DNA from: Eubacteriales bacterium
GTDB taxonomy: Bacteria > Bacillota > Clostridia > Lachnospirales > Lachnospiraceae
NCBI GenBank assembly: GCA_030537195.1
Contig: JAUNOK010000021.1
Coordinates: 1-44,320 of the forward strand
Length of the DNA stretch: 44,320 nt
Direction of reading: 5' to 3'
Part shown: piece after piece, positions 34,917 to 43,550 of the stretch
How the letters are laid out: every line of letters begins with the position of its first letter
Position numbering within the stretch: position 1 is the stretch's first letter
Notes under the pieces: model-generated
The model's input: only the letters and a program-made list of their open reading frames with translations
Databases searched by the model: none
What the model was told of the DNA's origin: nothing
Made by a program: the position numbers and the translations under genes

Positions 34917-34953
34917 AATAGTTATAATTCAAACTGTTAGAATTATAACTATT
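34917..34953. promoter_or_regulatory. MarR operator: perfect 14-bp inverted repeat
   Basis: AATAGTTATAATTC (34917-34930) and GAATTATAACTATT (34940-34953) are perfect complements with a 9-bp spacer. The right arm contains the -10 of the marR promoter, so binding would block transcription. Confidence 0.75.
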
Positions 34954-34970
34954 CACTTCTATTATGTCAA
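34942..34970 (-). promoter_or_regulatory. promoter of the marR-kinase-fusion operon
   Basis: On the minus strand TTGACA (34965-34970) and TATAAT (34942-34947) are 17 bp apart, both consensus. The -10 lies inside the 14-bp operator arm. Confidence 0.8.
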
Positions 34971-35079
34971 ATGTGGTTATATTGGATACTTTATCTGCAA
35001 AAGTTGTCAGTTAAATAATAAAACGGTTAAAAAATGGAAATACACAACTCAAAACGGATATTTTTTGATTATTTTTAGG

Positions 35080-35108
35080 TTGACATATGGATATTTTATT
35101 ACTATTAT
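35080..35108 (+). promoter_or_regulatory. promoter of the XRE-Uma2 gene
   Basis: TTGACA (35080-35085) and TATTAT (35103-35108) are 17 bp apart, 43 nt before the ATG. AAGGAGG lies just before the start. Confidence 0.75.
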
Positions 35109-35151
35109 TATGTTAACAGATGTTCTTGGTTTTTCATAAGGAGGTATTGTT

Positions 35152-35916
35152 ATGACTATTCAGGAGATGAAGGATAAGAAGAAGGAAAAAGGTTATACAT
35201 ATGCGCAGATTGCTGATTTATCAGGTGTGCCATTAGGTACTGTGCAGAAGATTTTTTCTGGGGAGACGGTGAATCCAAGATATGACACTCTTCTTGCATT
35301 AGAGCATTTTTTTGAAGAGCCGCTTGAAGTAAGAGAGCCTGTATACAACAGATATGAGAGAAACGGAAGTTATACTGTAGACGATTACCGTGCTCTGCCT
35401 GATGAACAGAGGGTTGAGCTGATTGATGGATATTTCTATGATATGGCGTCACCAACCTTTGGACATCAGTCAATAGGCGGGGAGATTCATCGTCAGATTG
35501 CTAATTTTATTATGGAGAATGGTGGCAGCTGCCGTCCTTTTATAGCACCGGTAGATGTACAGCTTGATTGTGATGAGAAGACAATGGTACAGCCAGATGT
35601 TGGTATTGTATGTGATCCTTCTAAGATTCAGCGTTTTGGTGTATATGGTGCGCCGGATTTTCTTGTGGAAGTAATTTCTCCATCTACTAAGAAGAAGGAC
35701 TACACTTTGAAATTATCGAAGTATATTGAGGCTGGGGTGCGTGAATACTGGATAGTTGATTTTGTACAGGAGAAGGTTCTTGTATATTTCTTTGAGAGCG
35801 ATGTATATCCTGTTATTTATGGATTCGACAAGCCGGTTCCGGTGAATATATATGATGGCAGTCTAAAGATAGATTTCACTAATATTGCCAAGTGGATTAA
35901 GGAAGGAATGGAATAG
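35152..35916 (+). CDS. fusion of an XRE helix-turn-helix domain with a Uma2/DUF820 nuclease-fold domain
   Basis: The 254-residue protein starts with an XRE HTH (about 1-60: GYTYAQIADLSGVPLGTVQK and a typical loop). A Uma2-family PD-(D/E)xK-fold domain follows (about 80-250): RVELIDGYFYDMASPT, QPDVGIV with the acidic residue, PDFLVEVISPSTKK with the E-x-K pattern, and VREYWIVDF. Uma2 domains look like restriction endonucleases, but the cellular function is unproven. The DNA-binding domain would direct it to a site or make it a regulator. Strong promoter and AAGGAGG make it well expressed. Confidence 0.82.
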   Translation: MTIQEMKDKKKEKGYTYAQIADLSGVPLGTVQKIFSGETVNPRYDTLLALEHFFEEPLEVREPVYNRYERNGSYTVDDYRALPDEQRVELIDGYFYDMASPTFGHQSIGGEIHRQIANFIMENGGSCRPFIAPVDVQLDCDEKTMVQPDVGIVCDPSKIQRFGVYGAPDFLVEVISPSTKKKDYTLKLSKYIEAGVREYWIVDFVQEKVLVYFFESDVYPVIYGFDKPVPVNIYDGSLKIDFTNIAKWIKEGME

Positions 35917-36071
35917 GATAGTGTATTAATAAGACTATACGGAATGAATAAACCGCAAGATGAATAATTAATTAAATAAATTGACACCATACTGTAGAAC
36001 GCAATATACTAATAGTTAAATAGCATGTTGATATAATTATGAATTACAAATGTATATATGAGTGGGGAAAT

Positions 36072-38303
36072 ATGAATAAAGTTATAAGAAAGATTAAAGA
36101 AACATTTTTGTATGGCGGCTTGGAAAAGGAACAATATAAGGCTATCTCTGCAGATATTAATGAGTCTAACAGAAAGAGTATTATTACACTTTCGATAGTT
36201 GCAGCATTGATATTTGGAATGAGGCTGCTGCTTAAGTATTCAGAAGTTCCATATACCAATAAGGTTGTGTTTATAATCGCTATTGTTATATTTGCATTTA
36301 TGGCGGTGATTAATAAACTGGTAAAGACGAATACATATGTAATTCATTGTTCAGCGTATATGTTTATTGCAGTTTATTTACTGACGGGAATATTGTCATC
36401 TATAGGTGAGGGCAGCATACAGGAAAGAACTACATTGTATCTTGCATTTGTTATGTCCGCACCTATGCTTTTTGCGTTAAATGCTGTTGAACTGACATCT
36501 GTGGTCGGCTCAGCAGAAATATTGTATCTGTATCTCATTGGAAAATTTCAGGCAGAATATCCTGTTTATGCTACCAATAAGGGCAATTCGATAATCTTAT
36601 CAATAACAGGTATTGGACTTGGAATCTATATGGCTAACAGGAAGTTTTCAGGAATATATAATGCTTATATGAATTCACGTCTGCAGGAGATTAAGGAACT
36701 TAATAATGAACTCGCAGAGAACCGAAAAGAGTTACAGGCAGCGCTTGTATCTGCAGAGCATGCTAACCGTGCCAAGACTGTGTTCCTTAATAATATGTCA
36801 CATGATATCCGTACTCCAATGAATGCAATTATTGGATTTACCTCTCTTGCGGCAACCCACATTGATAATAAAGAGCAGGTGAAGGATTATTTAGGCAAGA
36901 TTATGACATCAAGCCAGCATTTACTTTCATTAATTAATGATGTGCTTGATATGAGCCGTATTGAAAGCGGAAAGGTTAAGATAGAAGAAAAGGCAATGCA
37001 TCTTCCAGAAGTTATTCATGATATCAGAACCATCATACAGGCGGGAATTTCTGCAAAACAGCTTGATTTCTTCATTGATATTGAAGATGTAGATAATGAA
37101 GATATTATTGGAGACAGCTTAAGACTTAATCAGATATTATTAAATATATTAGGCAATGCCATTAAATTTACTCCGACAGGAGGAATTGTAAGTCTTCGTG
37201 TTATTGAGACACATACTGCACCGAAAGGGTATGCAGATTATGAGTTCCGTGTCAAAGACAACGGAATAGGAATGAGCGAGGAATTCCAGAAGCATATATT
37301 TGAAGCATTCACAAGAGAAAAGACAGCGACAGTCAGCGGTATTCAGGGAACTGGTCTTGGAATGGCAATTACCAAGAATATTGTTGATATGATGAATGGT
37401 ACAATTGAAGTGAATAGTGAGGAAGGAAAGGGAACTGAATTCATAGTTTCTCTTCGTTTTAAGCTGAGTGGAGAGGTTGTCCGTTATGAGAAGATTCCTG
37501 AATTGCAGGGAATACGTGCGTTGGTGGCTGATGATGATACTAACGCCTGCCGTAGTGTGAGTAAGATGCTTCGTGAGATAGGTTTAAGACCTGAATGGAC
37601 AATTTCTGGCAAGGAAGCGGTTATTAGGGCAGAAGACGCCATGGAAATCGGAGATGAATTTGGTGTATACATAATTGACTGGCTTATGCCTGATATGAAT
37701 GGAATTGAGACAGTCAGAAGAATAAGAAGAGTGGTAGGCAATAATAAGCCGATCATTATACTTACCGCATATGACTGGGCGGATATTGAGCAGGAAGCCA
37801 GAGAAGCAGGCGTTACAGCGTTTTGTTCGAAGCCTCTGTTTATGTCTGAACTTCGTGATATCCTGTCACAGCCATTCCGTGTAAAGGAAGATTTAGAAAA
37901 AGAAAAGACATCGAAAAAGACAGGATTTAAATGTAAGCATATTCTTCTTGCAGAAGATAATGAACTTAATGCAGAGATTGCTAATGAGATTCTTGGCGAG
38001 AAGGGCTTTATAGTTGATACGGTAGGTGATGGTGCAGACGCAGTTGCCATTATGGAGAATGGAAATAAGGAGGGATATGATTTAATTCTTATGGATATCC
38101 AGATGCCGGTGATGGACGGTTATGAGGCTGCAAAGCGGATTCGTGCATTAAAGGATACACAGGCAGCCAATATACCGATTATTGCCATGACAGCCAATGC
38201 ATTTGAAGAAGATAAGAAGATGGCATTGTCTGTTGGAATGAACGGATACATTTTAAAGCCAATTGATGTGGACGGACTTGTTGAGATGATGACCAATATA
38301 TAA
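36072..38303 (+). CDS. hybrid sensor histidine kinase with two receiver domains
   Basis: The 743-residue protein starts with about six membrane helices (residues 45-200) without a recognisable ligand domain, then a short coiled coil (about 210-235). HisKA has the phospho-accepting H244 in SHDIRTPMN, followed by HATPase_c (NGIGMSEEF, GTGLGMAI). Receiver 1 has D536 in YIIDWLMPDMNG and receiver 2 has D675 in LILMDIQMPVMDG. The final receiver closely resembles that of the kinase at 3830-6607 (AEDNELNAEI, IPIIAMTANAFEEDKKMAL), so the two are paralogues. I use ATG 36072, preceded by GGGG, not 36039, which has no ribosome binding site. No separate response regulator is adjacent. Confidence 0.87.
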   Translation: MNKVIRKIKETFLYGGLEKEQYKAISADINESNRKSIITLSIVAALIFGMRLLLKYSEVPYTNKVVFIIAIVIFAFMAVINKLVKTNTYVIHCSAYMFIAVYLLTGILSSIGEGSIQERTTLYLAFVMSAPMLFALNAVELTSVVGSAEILYLYLIGKFQAEYPVYATNKGNSIILSITGIGLGIYMANRKFSGIYNAYMNSRLQEIKELNNELAENRKELQAALVSAEHANRAKTVFLNNMSHDIRTPMNAIIGFTSLAATHIDNKEQVKDYLGKIMTSSQHLLSLINDVLDMSRIESGKVKIEEKAMHLPEVIHDIRTIIQAGISAKQLDFFIDIEDVDNEDIIGDSLRLNQILLNILGNAIKFTPTGGIVSLRVIETHTAPKGYADYEFRVKDNGIGMSEEFQKHIFEAFTREKTATVSGIQGTGLGMAITKNIVDMMNGTIEVNSEEGKGTEFIVSLRFKLSGEVVRYEKIPELQGIRALVADDDTNACRSVSKMLREIGLRPEWTISGKEAVIRAEDAMEIGDEFGVYIIDWLMPDMNGIETVRRIRRVVGNNKPIIILTAYDWADIEQEAREAGVTAFCSKPLFMSELRDILSQPFRVKEDLEKEKTSKKTGFKCKHILLAEDNELNAEIANEILGEKGFIVDTVGDGADAVAIMENGNKEGYDLILMDIQMPVMDGYEAAKRIRALKDTQAANIPIIAMTANAFEEDKKMALSVGMNGYILKPIDVDGLVEMMTNI

Positions 38304-38350
38304 GAGCTATAATTATTAACATATTCTAAACAATCACATATATATATTGT

Positions 38351-38404
38351 AAATGCTTTGAAATCGTAGTACATTGAACCTTGCGGTTTTAAAGCATTTT
38401 TAAT
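38351..38404 (+). terminator. probable terminator after the second hybrid kinase
   Basis: AAATGCTTT (38351-38359) and AAAGCATTT (38391-38399) close a long-looped stem followed by a T run. The loop is large, so efficiency is uncertain. Confidence 0.5.
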
Positions 38405-38429
38405 ATGGGATAAGGGTAGGAATTAGGAT

Positions 38430-39092
38430 ATGAATATGAATGATGAGCAGAAAAAGGAGCAGTCTGCGTACATAACATACGATAAGCTTTTCTGGCTTTT
38501 CTTAATTGGAAGCGTGGCAGGCGTTATTATAGAAGGTGTTTTTACACTGGTAACAAAGGGACATTGGGAAAGCCATGTTGTTTCGGTTTTCGGAGCATTT
38601 AACATTCTTTACGGCTTTGGCGGAGTTCTGTATTATGTCGGAGCAGTTAAATTAAGGAATAAGCCTTTATATATGCGTGTTTTGGTCATGACACTGGCAG
38701 CTACGGTTCTTGAACTTATTAGCGGACTTCTGTTAAGATATGGGCTTGGAATGAGAGCATGGAATTATGAGAACAAGTTTCTTAATTACAAGGGACTGAT
38801 ATGTTTAAGCTTTTCGGCAATGTGGGGAGTAGCCGCATTTGTAATATGCAAGATATATCCATATATGAACAGAATGCTGGATAAAATGCATGGCAAATTC
38901 TGGCATGCGGCATGTGCAGTGCTTACTGTTGTTATGATAATAGATATGTCGCTGACGGCTGTATCTATTGCAAGATGGAGCGGCAGACATTATGGAATAG
39001 GTGCTAACTCCAACTTTATGAAGCAGATAGATATAGAAGCACCGGACGACTGGATGCAGTCGCGCTTTATGGAATGGAGATTCCTGCAATAG
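38430..39092 (+). CDS. CmpB-like integral membrane protein (putative ABC-transporter permease type IV family)
   Basis: The 220-residue protein has about five or six hydrophobic helices (FWLFLIGSVAGVIIEGVFTL, VVSVFGAFNILYGFGGVLYY and others) and the family pattern GHWESHVV-x-GAFNILYGFG, with YENKFLNYKGLICLSFSAMW in the later half. Members are named ABC-type permeases, but no ATPase gene is adjacent, and the function is unknown. The ribosome binding site TAGGAT is weak. The gene follows the hybrid kinase by 126 nt with a possible terminator between. Confidence 0.7.
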   Translation: MNMNDEQKKEQSAYITYDKLFWLFLIGSVAGVIIEGVFTLVTKGHWESHVVSVFGAFNILYGFGGVLYYVGAVKLRNKPLYMRVLVMTLAATVLELISGLLLRYGLGMRAWNYENKFLNYKGLICLSFSAMWGVAAFVICKIYPYMNRMLDKMHGKFWHAACAVLTVVMIIDMSLTAVSIARWSGRHYGIGANSNFMKQIDIEAPDDWMQSRFMEWRFLQ

Positions 39093-39209
39093 GAGAATCA
39101 TGATTTGTTAATGCTTATTCCATTAACAAAGGCTTGAATTAAGAAATTTACAGGTGTTTCACGGATATTGATAGTGAAAAATAGTGAAAAAATAATGGAA
39201 AATTAATGG

Positions 39210-39260
39210 AAAAAGCACTGACTTTTGCATATAATAATATGTGAAAGGAAGTGCTTTTTT
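39210..39260. promoter_or_regulatory. inverted repeat around the fic promoter and start
   Basis: AAAAAGCACT (39210-39219) and AGTGCTTTTT (39250-39259) are perfect 10-bp arms. A TATAAT (39230-39235) and the ribosome binding site AAAGGAAG lie between them, and the ATG follows the right arm at 39261. This could be an operator, or a hairpin if transcription starts further upstream. Confidence 0.5.
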
Positions 39261-40361
39261 ATGATGAAAGTTACATTAACCAATGACATATTAAAATATA
39301 TTACAGAAATTGATAAAAACAGATACAATGTTTCATCTCTTAAATTATCAAGAAGTGTTGCAAACAGGCTTCGTAAGAACTCAAAGAAGAAAAGCTCATA
39401 TGCGTCAAATAAAATAGAGGGTAATCCATTATCGGAAAAACAGGTTGACGAAGTAATTGAAAGTGATGATAGAAAGCATTTTTTAAAGCCAGAGCAGGAA
39501 GTACGAAATTATTTTCTGGCATTGAATTATTTAGAGGAAATGGCAGGTAAAAATGAACCATTTTCAAAAAAGCTGATATTAGATGTACAGAAGCTTGTTG
39601 AGAAAGGTGCATCAAAGGAGAAAATAGGTTTTAGAGGTCCTATGCCTCCGGGAATATTGTTTGCGGTATATGATTCCAAAACAGGAAATCCTGATTACAT
39701 TCCACCAGAATATTGCGATATTCCACAGTTAATAGATGAATTAGTAGATTATGTAAATACAACAGATGATCACCCGCTGATAGTAGCAGCAGTAGTTCAC
39801 TATCAGATGGTTACAATTCACCCTTTTGAAGATGGCAATGGAAGAACAGCAAGACTATTATCAGGGTATATAATGGATATTAATGGATATGGATTCAATG
39901 GAATTGGTTCACTGGAAGAATATTTTGCGTATGACATAGATGAATATTATGATTCTATTCAGATGGGACTTCCGGCATTATATTATTCTGGTAGGGAAAA
40001 TCCGCCTCACCCGGAAATATGGGTTAATTATTTTTTGAGAATGGTACAGTTATATTCGAGTAAGGTGTGTGATTTACAACATAGTTCTAATGAAGATGAT
40101 ATTACGGGAAGCATATCATATCTTAAGGGAAAAGAAAAAGAACTTCTGTTGTTATTAATAAGAAAATATAAAAGAGAATTTACACCAATAGAAGTTAGCA
40201 AAGAAATGTCTGTAACAAACAAAACAATCATAAATCGTCTGGCAGTTCTGGTAAAAAGTGGTTTTGTTGTTCCAATATTGGTAAATCAAAGAATAATGTC
40301 TTACCAATTAAGTGATTTTACAAAAAAGAATGAGAAGGCAATTGTAAATGCTATTAAATAA
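39261..40361 (+). CDS. class II Fic-family AMPylase-like protein with its own inhibitory motif
   Basis: The 366-residue protein has an N-terminal inhibitory helix with S49-x-x-x-E53-G54, which blocks the ATP site in class II Fic enzymes. The catalytic Fic motif HPFEDGNGRTAR begins at H187 (H187, D191, N193, R195 and R198 present). The C-terminal 70 residues form a winged helix (FTPIEVSKEMSVTNKTIINR), which could bind DNA. Fic enzymes move AMP or related groups onto protein side chains; substrate is unknown. I start at 39261, because AAAGGAAG lies 9 nt upstream. A 10-bp inverted repeat brackets its promoter, so autoregulation is possible. Confidence 0.85.
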   Translation: MMKVTLTNDILKYITEIDKNRYNVSSLKLSRSVANRLRKNSKKKSSYASNKIEGNPLSEKQVDEVIESDDRKHFLKPEQEVRNYFLALNYLEEMAGKNEPFSKKLILDVQKLVEKGASKEKIGFRGPMPPGILFAVYDSKTGNPDYIPPEYCDIPQLIDELVDYVNTTDDHPLIVAAVVHYQMVTIHPFEDGNGRTARLLSGYIMDINGYGFNGIGSLEEYFAYDIDEYYDSIQMGLPALYYSGRENPPHPEIWVNYFLRMVQLYSSKVCDLQHSSNEDDITGSISYLKGKEKELLLLLIRKYKREFTPIEVSKEMSVTNKTIINRLAVLVKSGFVVPILVNQRIMSYQLSDFTKKNEKAIVNAIK

Positions 40362-40377
40362 AAAACCCACAAACCCC

Positions 40378-40408
40378 TTGACCTAAAGTTAACTTCATGT
40401 ACTACAAT
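40378..40408 (+). promoter_or_regulatory. MerR-type promoter of the first aldo/keto reductase, 19-bp spacer
   Basis: TTGACC (40378-40383) and TACAAT (40403-40408) are 19 bp apart, the long spacing that MerR-family activators correct by bending DNA. A perfect palindrome AAGTTAACTT (40386-40395) lies in the spacer. Confidence 0.7.
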
Positions 40409-40473
40409 ATCATCACAGACAATAAAATAATACGAGACAGTAGAATGTTAGTTGTCAGGACAGGAGGTTCAAC

Positions 40474-41334
40474 ATGGAATTTATTACATTAAACACAGGA
40501 GCAAAAATGCCGCTTGAAGGATTTGGAGTGTTCCAGATACCGGACGCAGCAGAGTGCGAGAAAGTTACTTATGAAGCAATCAAAACAGGATACCGCCTTA
40601 TTGATACGGCAACAGCATATTTTAACGAAGAAGCTGTTGGAAAGGCTGTGGCAAGAGCAATCGCAGACGGAATCACAACAAGAGAAGAGCTTTTCATCAC
40701 AACTAAGGTATGGGTCAGCGACATGGGAACAGAGGAAAGCGCATATGAGGCAGTTAAGGCATGCTTAAAGAGACTTAACATGGATTACGCAGACCTGATT
40801 CTTATCCACCAGCCAATGAGCGATTATTTTGCAGCTTACCGCGGAATAACAAAGGCATACAAAGAAGGTCTTACAAAGGCAATCGGAGTAGCAAATTTTT
40901 ACCCGGCAGTACTTGCTAATCTGTGCGAAACAGTAGAAGTAATTCCGGCAGTTAATCAGGTAGAGCTTCACCCATATTTTGTGCAGCAGGCTGCTATTGA
41001 TAATATGAAAGCATATGGAGTTGTTCCACAGGCATGGGGTCCGCTTGCAGAAGGAAAGCATGGCATATTTACAGATCCTGAGCTTACGGCAATTGGTAAC
41101 AAATATGGCAAGACAGCCGCACAGGCAGCACTCAGATGGAATGTACAGAGAGGCGTTTCTATCATTCCAAAGTCAGTTCATGTAGACAGAATGGAGCAGA
41201 ATCTTGATATCTGGGATTTCACACTCACAGACGAAGAGATGGCAGTAATTGCAGCCAAAGATTTAGGTCACAGCGAGATTGTTAATCATGATGACCCAGC
41301 ATTTGTAAAATTTATTCACAATTATAATAAGTAG
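40474..41334 (+). CDS. aldo/keto reductase
   Basis: The 286-residue protein is an NADPH-dependent (beta/alpha)8-barrel carbonyl reductase. The catalytic tetrad can be read as D44, Y49, K78 and H112 in LIDTATAY, TTKVW and LILIHQP. The AKR5-like layout includes GYRLIDTATAYFNEEAVGK at the start and IIPKSVHVDRMEQNL near the end, the cofactor-binding region. AGGAGG precedes the ATG. A MerR-type promoter precedes it, and the flavin reductase gene follows at 34 nt. Substrate unknown; reactive aldehydes are plausible given the regulation. Confidence 0.87.
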   Translation: MEFITLNTGAKMPLEGFGVFQIPDAAECEKVTYEAIKTGYRLIDTATAYFNEEAVGKAVARAIADGITTREELFITTKVWVSDMGTEESAYEAVKACLKRLNMDYADLILIHQPMSDYFAAYRGITKAYKEGLTKAIGVANFYPAVLANLCETVEVIPAVNQVELHPYFVQQAAIDNMKAYGVVPQAWGPLAEGKHGIFTDPELTAIGNKYGKTAAQAALRWNVQRGVSIIPKSVHVDRMEQNLDIWDFTLTDEEMAVIAAKDLGHSEIVNHDDPAFVKFIHNYNK

Positions 41335-41368
41335 TTAATTCTAATAAGTAGTACAGGAGGCAGACGCG

Positions 41369-41953
41369 ATGAGAAAAGATTTAGGAGTTCAGCCGGCAGT
41401 ATTTCCAATGCCGGTATTAATGGTAGCTGCGTATAATGAGAATGGCGTTGTAAATGTTATGAATGCCGCATGGGGAATGGTGTGCGGCCATGATAAGATT
41501 GCATTATTCCTTGATGAAGACCACAAGACAACCAAGAATATTAAGGCTGTTAAAGCATTTACAGTAAGCATTGCTGATAAGGAGCATATGGACGCAGCGG
41601 ATTTCTTCGGAATTGCTACAGGCAACAAAATGCCTGATAAATTTGCTAAGACAGGTTATCATGCAGAAAAAAGCGCATATGTCAACGCACCTGTTATCAC
41701 AGAATTTCCAGCAGCACTTGAATGTGAGCTTGCAGAAATCATAGATACAGAGAATATGTATGCAATTGTTGGAATAATTAAAAATGTGAGCGCAGACGAG
41801 AAGGTTATTGCTGAGAATGGCAAGATTGACCCATTAAAGCTCAATGCACTTATATTCGATCAGTTCCAGTATGGATATTATGTGGCAACAGAAAAAGCTG
41901 GACAGGCGTGGGACGCTGGTAAGGCGTTAATGAAAGCCGCACAGGAAAAATAA
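41369..41953 (+). CDS. flavin reductase family protein (FMN-binding split barrel)
   Basis: The 194-residue protein has the DIM6/NTAB-like pattern of flavin reductases: VFPMPVLMVAAYNENGVVNV, NAAWGMVCGHDKIALFLD, then HKTTKNIKAVKAFTVSIA. It should bind FMN and may supply reduced flavin or reduce a substrate itself. AGGAGG lies upstream, and the gene follows the aldo/keto reductase by 34 nt, so the two are transcribed from the MerR-type promoter. A terminator follows. Confidence 0.82.
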   Translation: MRKDLGVQPAVFPMPVLMVAAYNENGVVNVMNAAWGMVCGHDKIALFLDEDHKTTKNIKAVKAFTVSIADKEHMDAADFFGIATGNKMPDKFAKTGYHAEKSAYVNAPVITEFPAALECELAEIIDTENMYAIVGIIKNVSADEKVIAENGKIDPLKLNALIFDQFQYGYYVATEKAGQAWDAGKALMKAAQEK

Positions 41954-41977
41954 CAAACAGATATTAAATAAAAGTCA

Positions 41978-42018
41978 GGGAGTAAATGTGGTATAGCAAC
42001 TACATTTACTCCCTTATT
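41978..42018. terminator. terminator between the flavin reductase and second aldo/keto reductase genes
   Basis: GGGAGTAAATGT (41978-41989) and ACATTTACTCCC (42002-42013) form a perfect 12-bp stem with a 12-nt loop, followed by a T-rich tail; the genes converge here. Confidence 0.85.
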
Positions 42019-42019
42019 G

Positions 42020-42853
42020 TTACCATGTAAGCGAGAATTCAACAAGCTCCGGTGTTTCCGGATTACCAATCAGGGCTGTTTTCTTATCAAGAGCAGAAAG
42101 TGTAGTCATTTCTTCATCAGTCAGTGAAAAATCAAAGATATTGATATTCTCTTTGATATGTTCTGGCTGAGTGCTTCTTGGAATTACAGCAATCTTTTTC
42201 TGAGTCAGGAAACGCAGCAGAATCTGTGCGGGGGTCTTGCCATATTTATCAGAAAGGGCATTAACAGCAGGTTCATGAAACATATCGTTGCGGTTTCCTT
42301 GTCCAAGCGGTGCATATGCCATGTGGCTAACCTCTTTTTTGTCAAGCCATATTCTCTCATCAGTACGCTGACAGTAAAGGTTAGTTTCAATCTGATTAAC
42401 CGCTGGAACAATTTTATTGTAGGCAATCAGGTCAAGAAGCTGGTCTGGTTCAAAGTTGGATACGTCGATTGCCTTAATCTTGCCATCAGCGTAAAGCTCT
42501 TCAAGACCGCGCCATGCAGCGTAATAATTAGCAAATGGCCAGTGAAGGAGCATCAAATCAATGTAATCTGTCCGCAGATTTTCAAGTGATTTCATCACAG
42601 TTTCTTTTGTATGTTCGTAAGATTTGAAATTCACCTTTGTAACAATGAACAAATCTTTTCTTTCAATTCCAGATTTCTTGATTCCGTCACCGACTTCTTT
42701 TTCATTTCCATATGCCTCGGCAGTATCAATCATGCGATAGCCCGCCTGAATTGCATTTGCAACAGAATTAGTGCATGTTTCGCCACTGAGCATAAAAGTT
42801 CCAAATCCAAGAATCGGCATATTTACGCCGTTGTTCAAAGTAAGATATTCCAT
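42020..42853 (-). CDS. aldo/keto reductase (second, divergent from merR)
   Basis: The 277-residue barrel enzyme has the AKR tetrad D43, Y48, K73 and H104 in MIDTAEAY, VTKVN and MLLHWP. The cofactor region reads VIPRSTQPEHIKENI. AAGGAGG precedes its ATG. It is clearly related to the enzyme at 40474-41334 but only moderately similar. Its promoter has a 19-bp spacer and overlaps a dyad next to the divergent merR gene, so MerR control is likely. Confidence 0.87.
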   Translation of the reverse strand: MEYLTLNNGVNMPILGFGTFMLSGETCTNSVANAIQAGYRMIDTAEAYGNEKEVGDGIKKSGIERKDLFIVTKVNFKSYEHTKETVMKSLENLRTDYIDLMLLHWPFANYYAAWRGLEELYADGKIKAIDVSNFEPDQLLDLIAYNKIVPAVNQIETNLYCQRTDERIWLDKKEVSHMAYAPLGQGNRNDMFHEPAVNALSDKYGKTPAQILLRFLTQKKIAVIPRSTQPEHIKENINIFDFSLTDEEMTTLSALDKKTALIGNPETPELVEFSLTW

Positions 42854-42905
42854 AATAAGTCCTCCTTAAATGTGATTGTGTAATTGATATTTTGATGTTA
42901 ATATG

Positions 42906-42936
42906 ATTTTAACAAGTTCGAGTTACACGAAGTCAA
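42906..42936 (-). promoter_or_regulatory. MerR-type promoter of the second aldo/keto reductase, 19-bp spacer
   Basis: On the minus strand TTGACT (42931-42936) and TAAAAT (42906-42911) are 19 bp apart. The spacer carries the dyad TTCGTGTAACTCGAA, the usual MerR site position. Confidence 0.7.
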
Positions 42937-42977
42937 TATGTTTTATATTTAATAAGGGGTTATGTCAGGAGGCAATT

Positions 42978-43409
42978 ATGTATTATACAATCAGACAGCT
43001 TGCAGATATGTTCAATATAACAGAACATACGATACGCTATTACACAGATATCGGGCTGCTTCCATGTCAGCGAGATGGTGGCAACCGCCGCGTTTTTGAT
43101 GATGAATCTGTCAACTGGCTTCAGGGAATTACCTGTCTGAAAGGCTGTGGAGCGTCTATTGAGGATATAAAAAAGTATTGTGAGCTTTGCAGACAGCCGG
43201 AATCACGACAGAATATGGAAGCGCGATATCAGATTATTCTGAATCAGCAGAAGGAAGCTTATAAGAGGCTTGAGGAAGCTAAGGCAACTGTTGACTACAT
43301 GGATAAAAAGGTGGAGCATTATCAGGCTATATTAAAAGGAATTGAACCAGATGATACGAATCCCGGAAACTGGACAGACGAGAACAGACCGGATAAGCAT
43401 GGGAGATAG
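42978..43409 (+). CDS. MerR-family transcriptional regulator
   Basis: The 143-residue protein has the N-terminal MerR HTH (TIRQLADMFNITEHTIRYYT, then IGLLPCQRDGGNRRVFDDE) and a coiled-coil dimerisation helix (about 85-125). No conserved cysteine set for metal binding is visible in the C-terminus, so an organic ligand or stress signal is more likely. I start at 42978 after AGGAGG; an upstream in-frame start has no site. It is divergent from the second aldo/keto reductase, and both aldo/keto reductase promoters have the MerR-type 19-bp spacing, so it probably regulates both. Confidence 0.87.
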   Translation: MYYTIRQLADMFNITEHTIRYYTDIGLLPCQRDGGNRRVFDDESVNWLQGITCLKGCGASIEDIKKYCELCRQPESRQNMEARYQIILNQQKEAYKRLEEAKATVDYMDKKVEHYQAILKGIEPDDTNPGNWTDENRPDKHGR

Positions 43410-43550
43410 GAGTTGGCAGCGGGAAGTAGAACGCTGAGTGAGTATGGTGGAAACAGGAAATAAGCATAATAGAAAAAAGAACCGTTACATAAGTAAACGG
43501 AAGTAATATAGATAAACATAGGATAATAAGAGAACTGAGAGGTGAAAAAC

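Noticed and set aside
43472-43500. A minus-strand terminator-like hairpin with a T run
   Set aside because: There is no minus-strand gene to its right that it could end; the stem has a bulge and may be chance.
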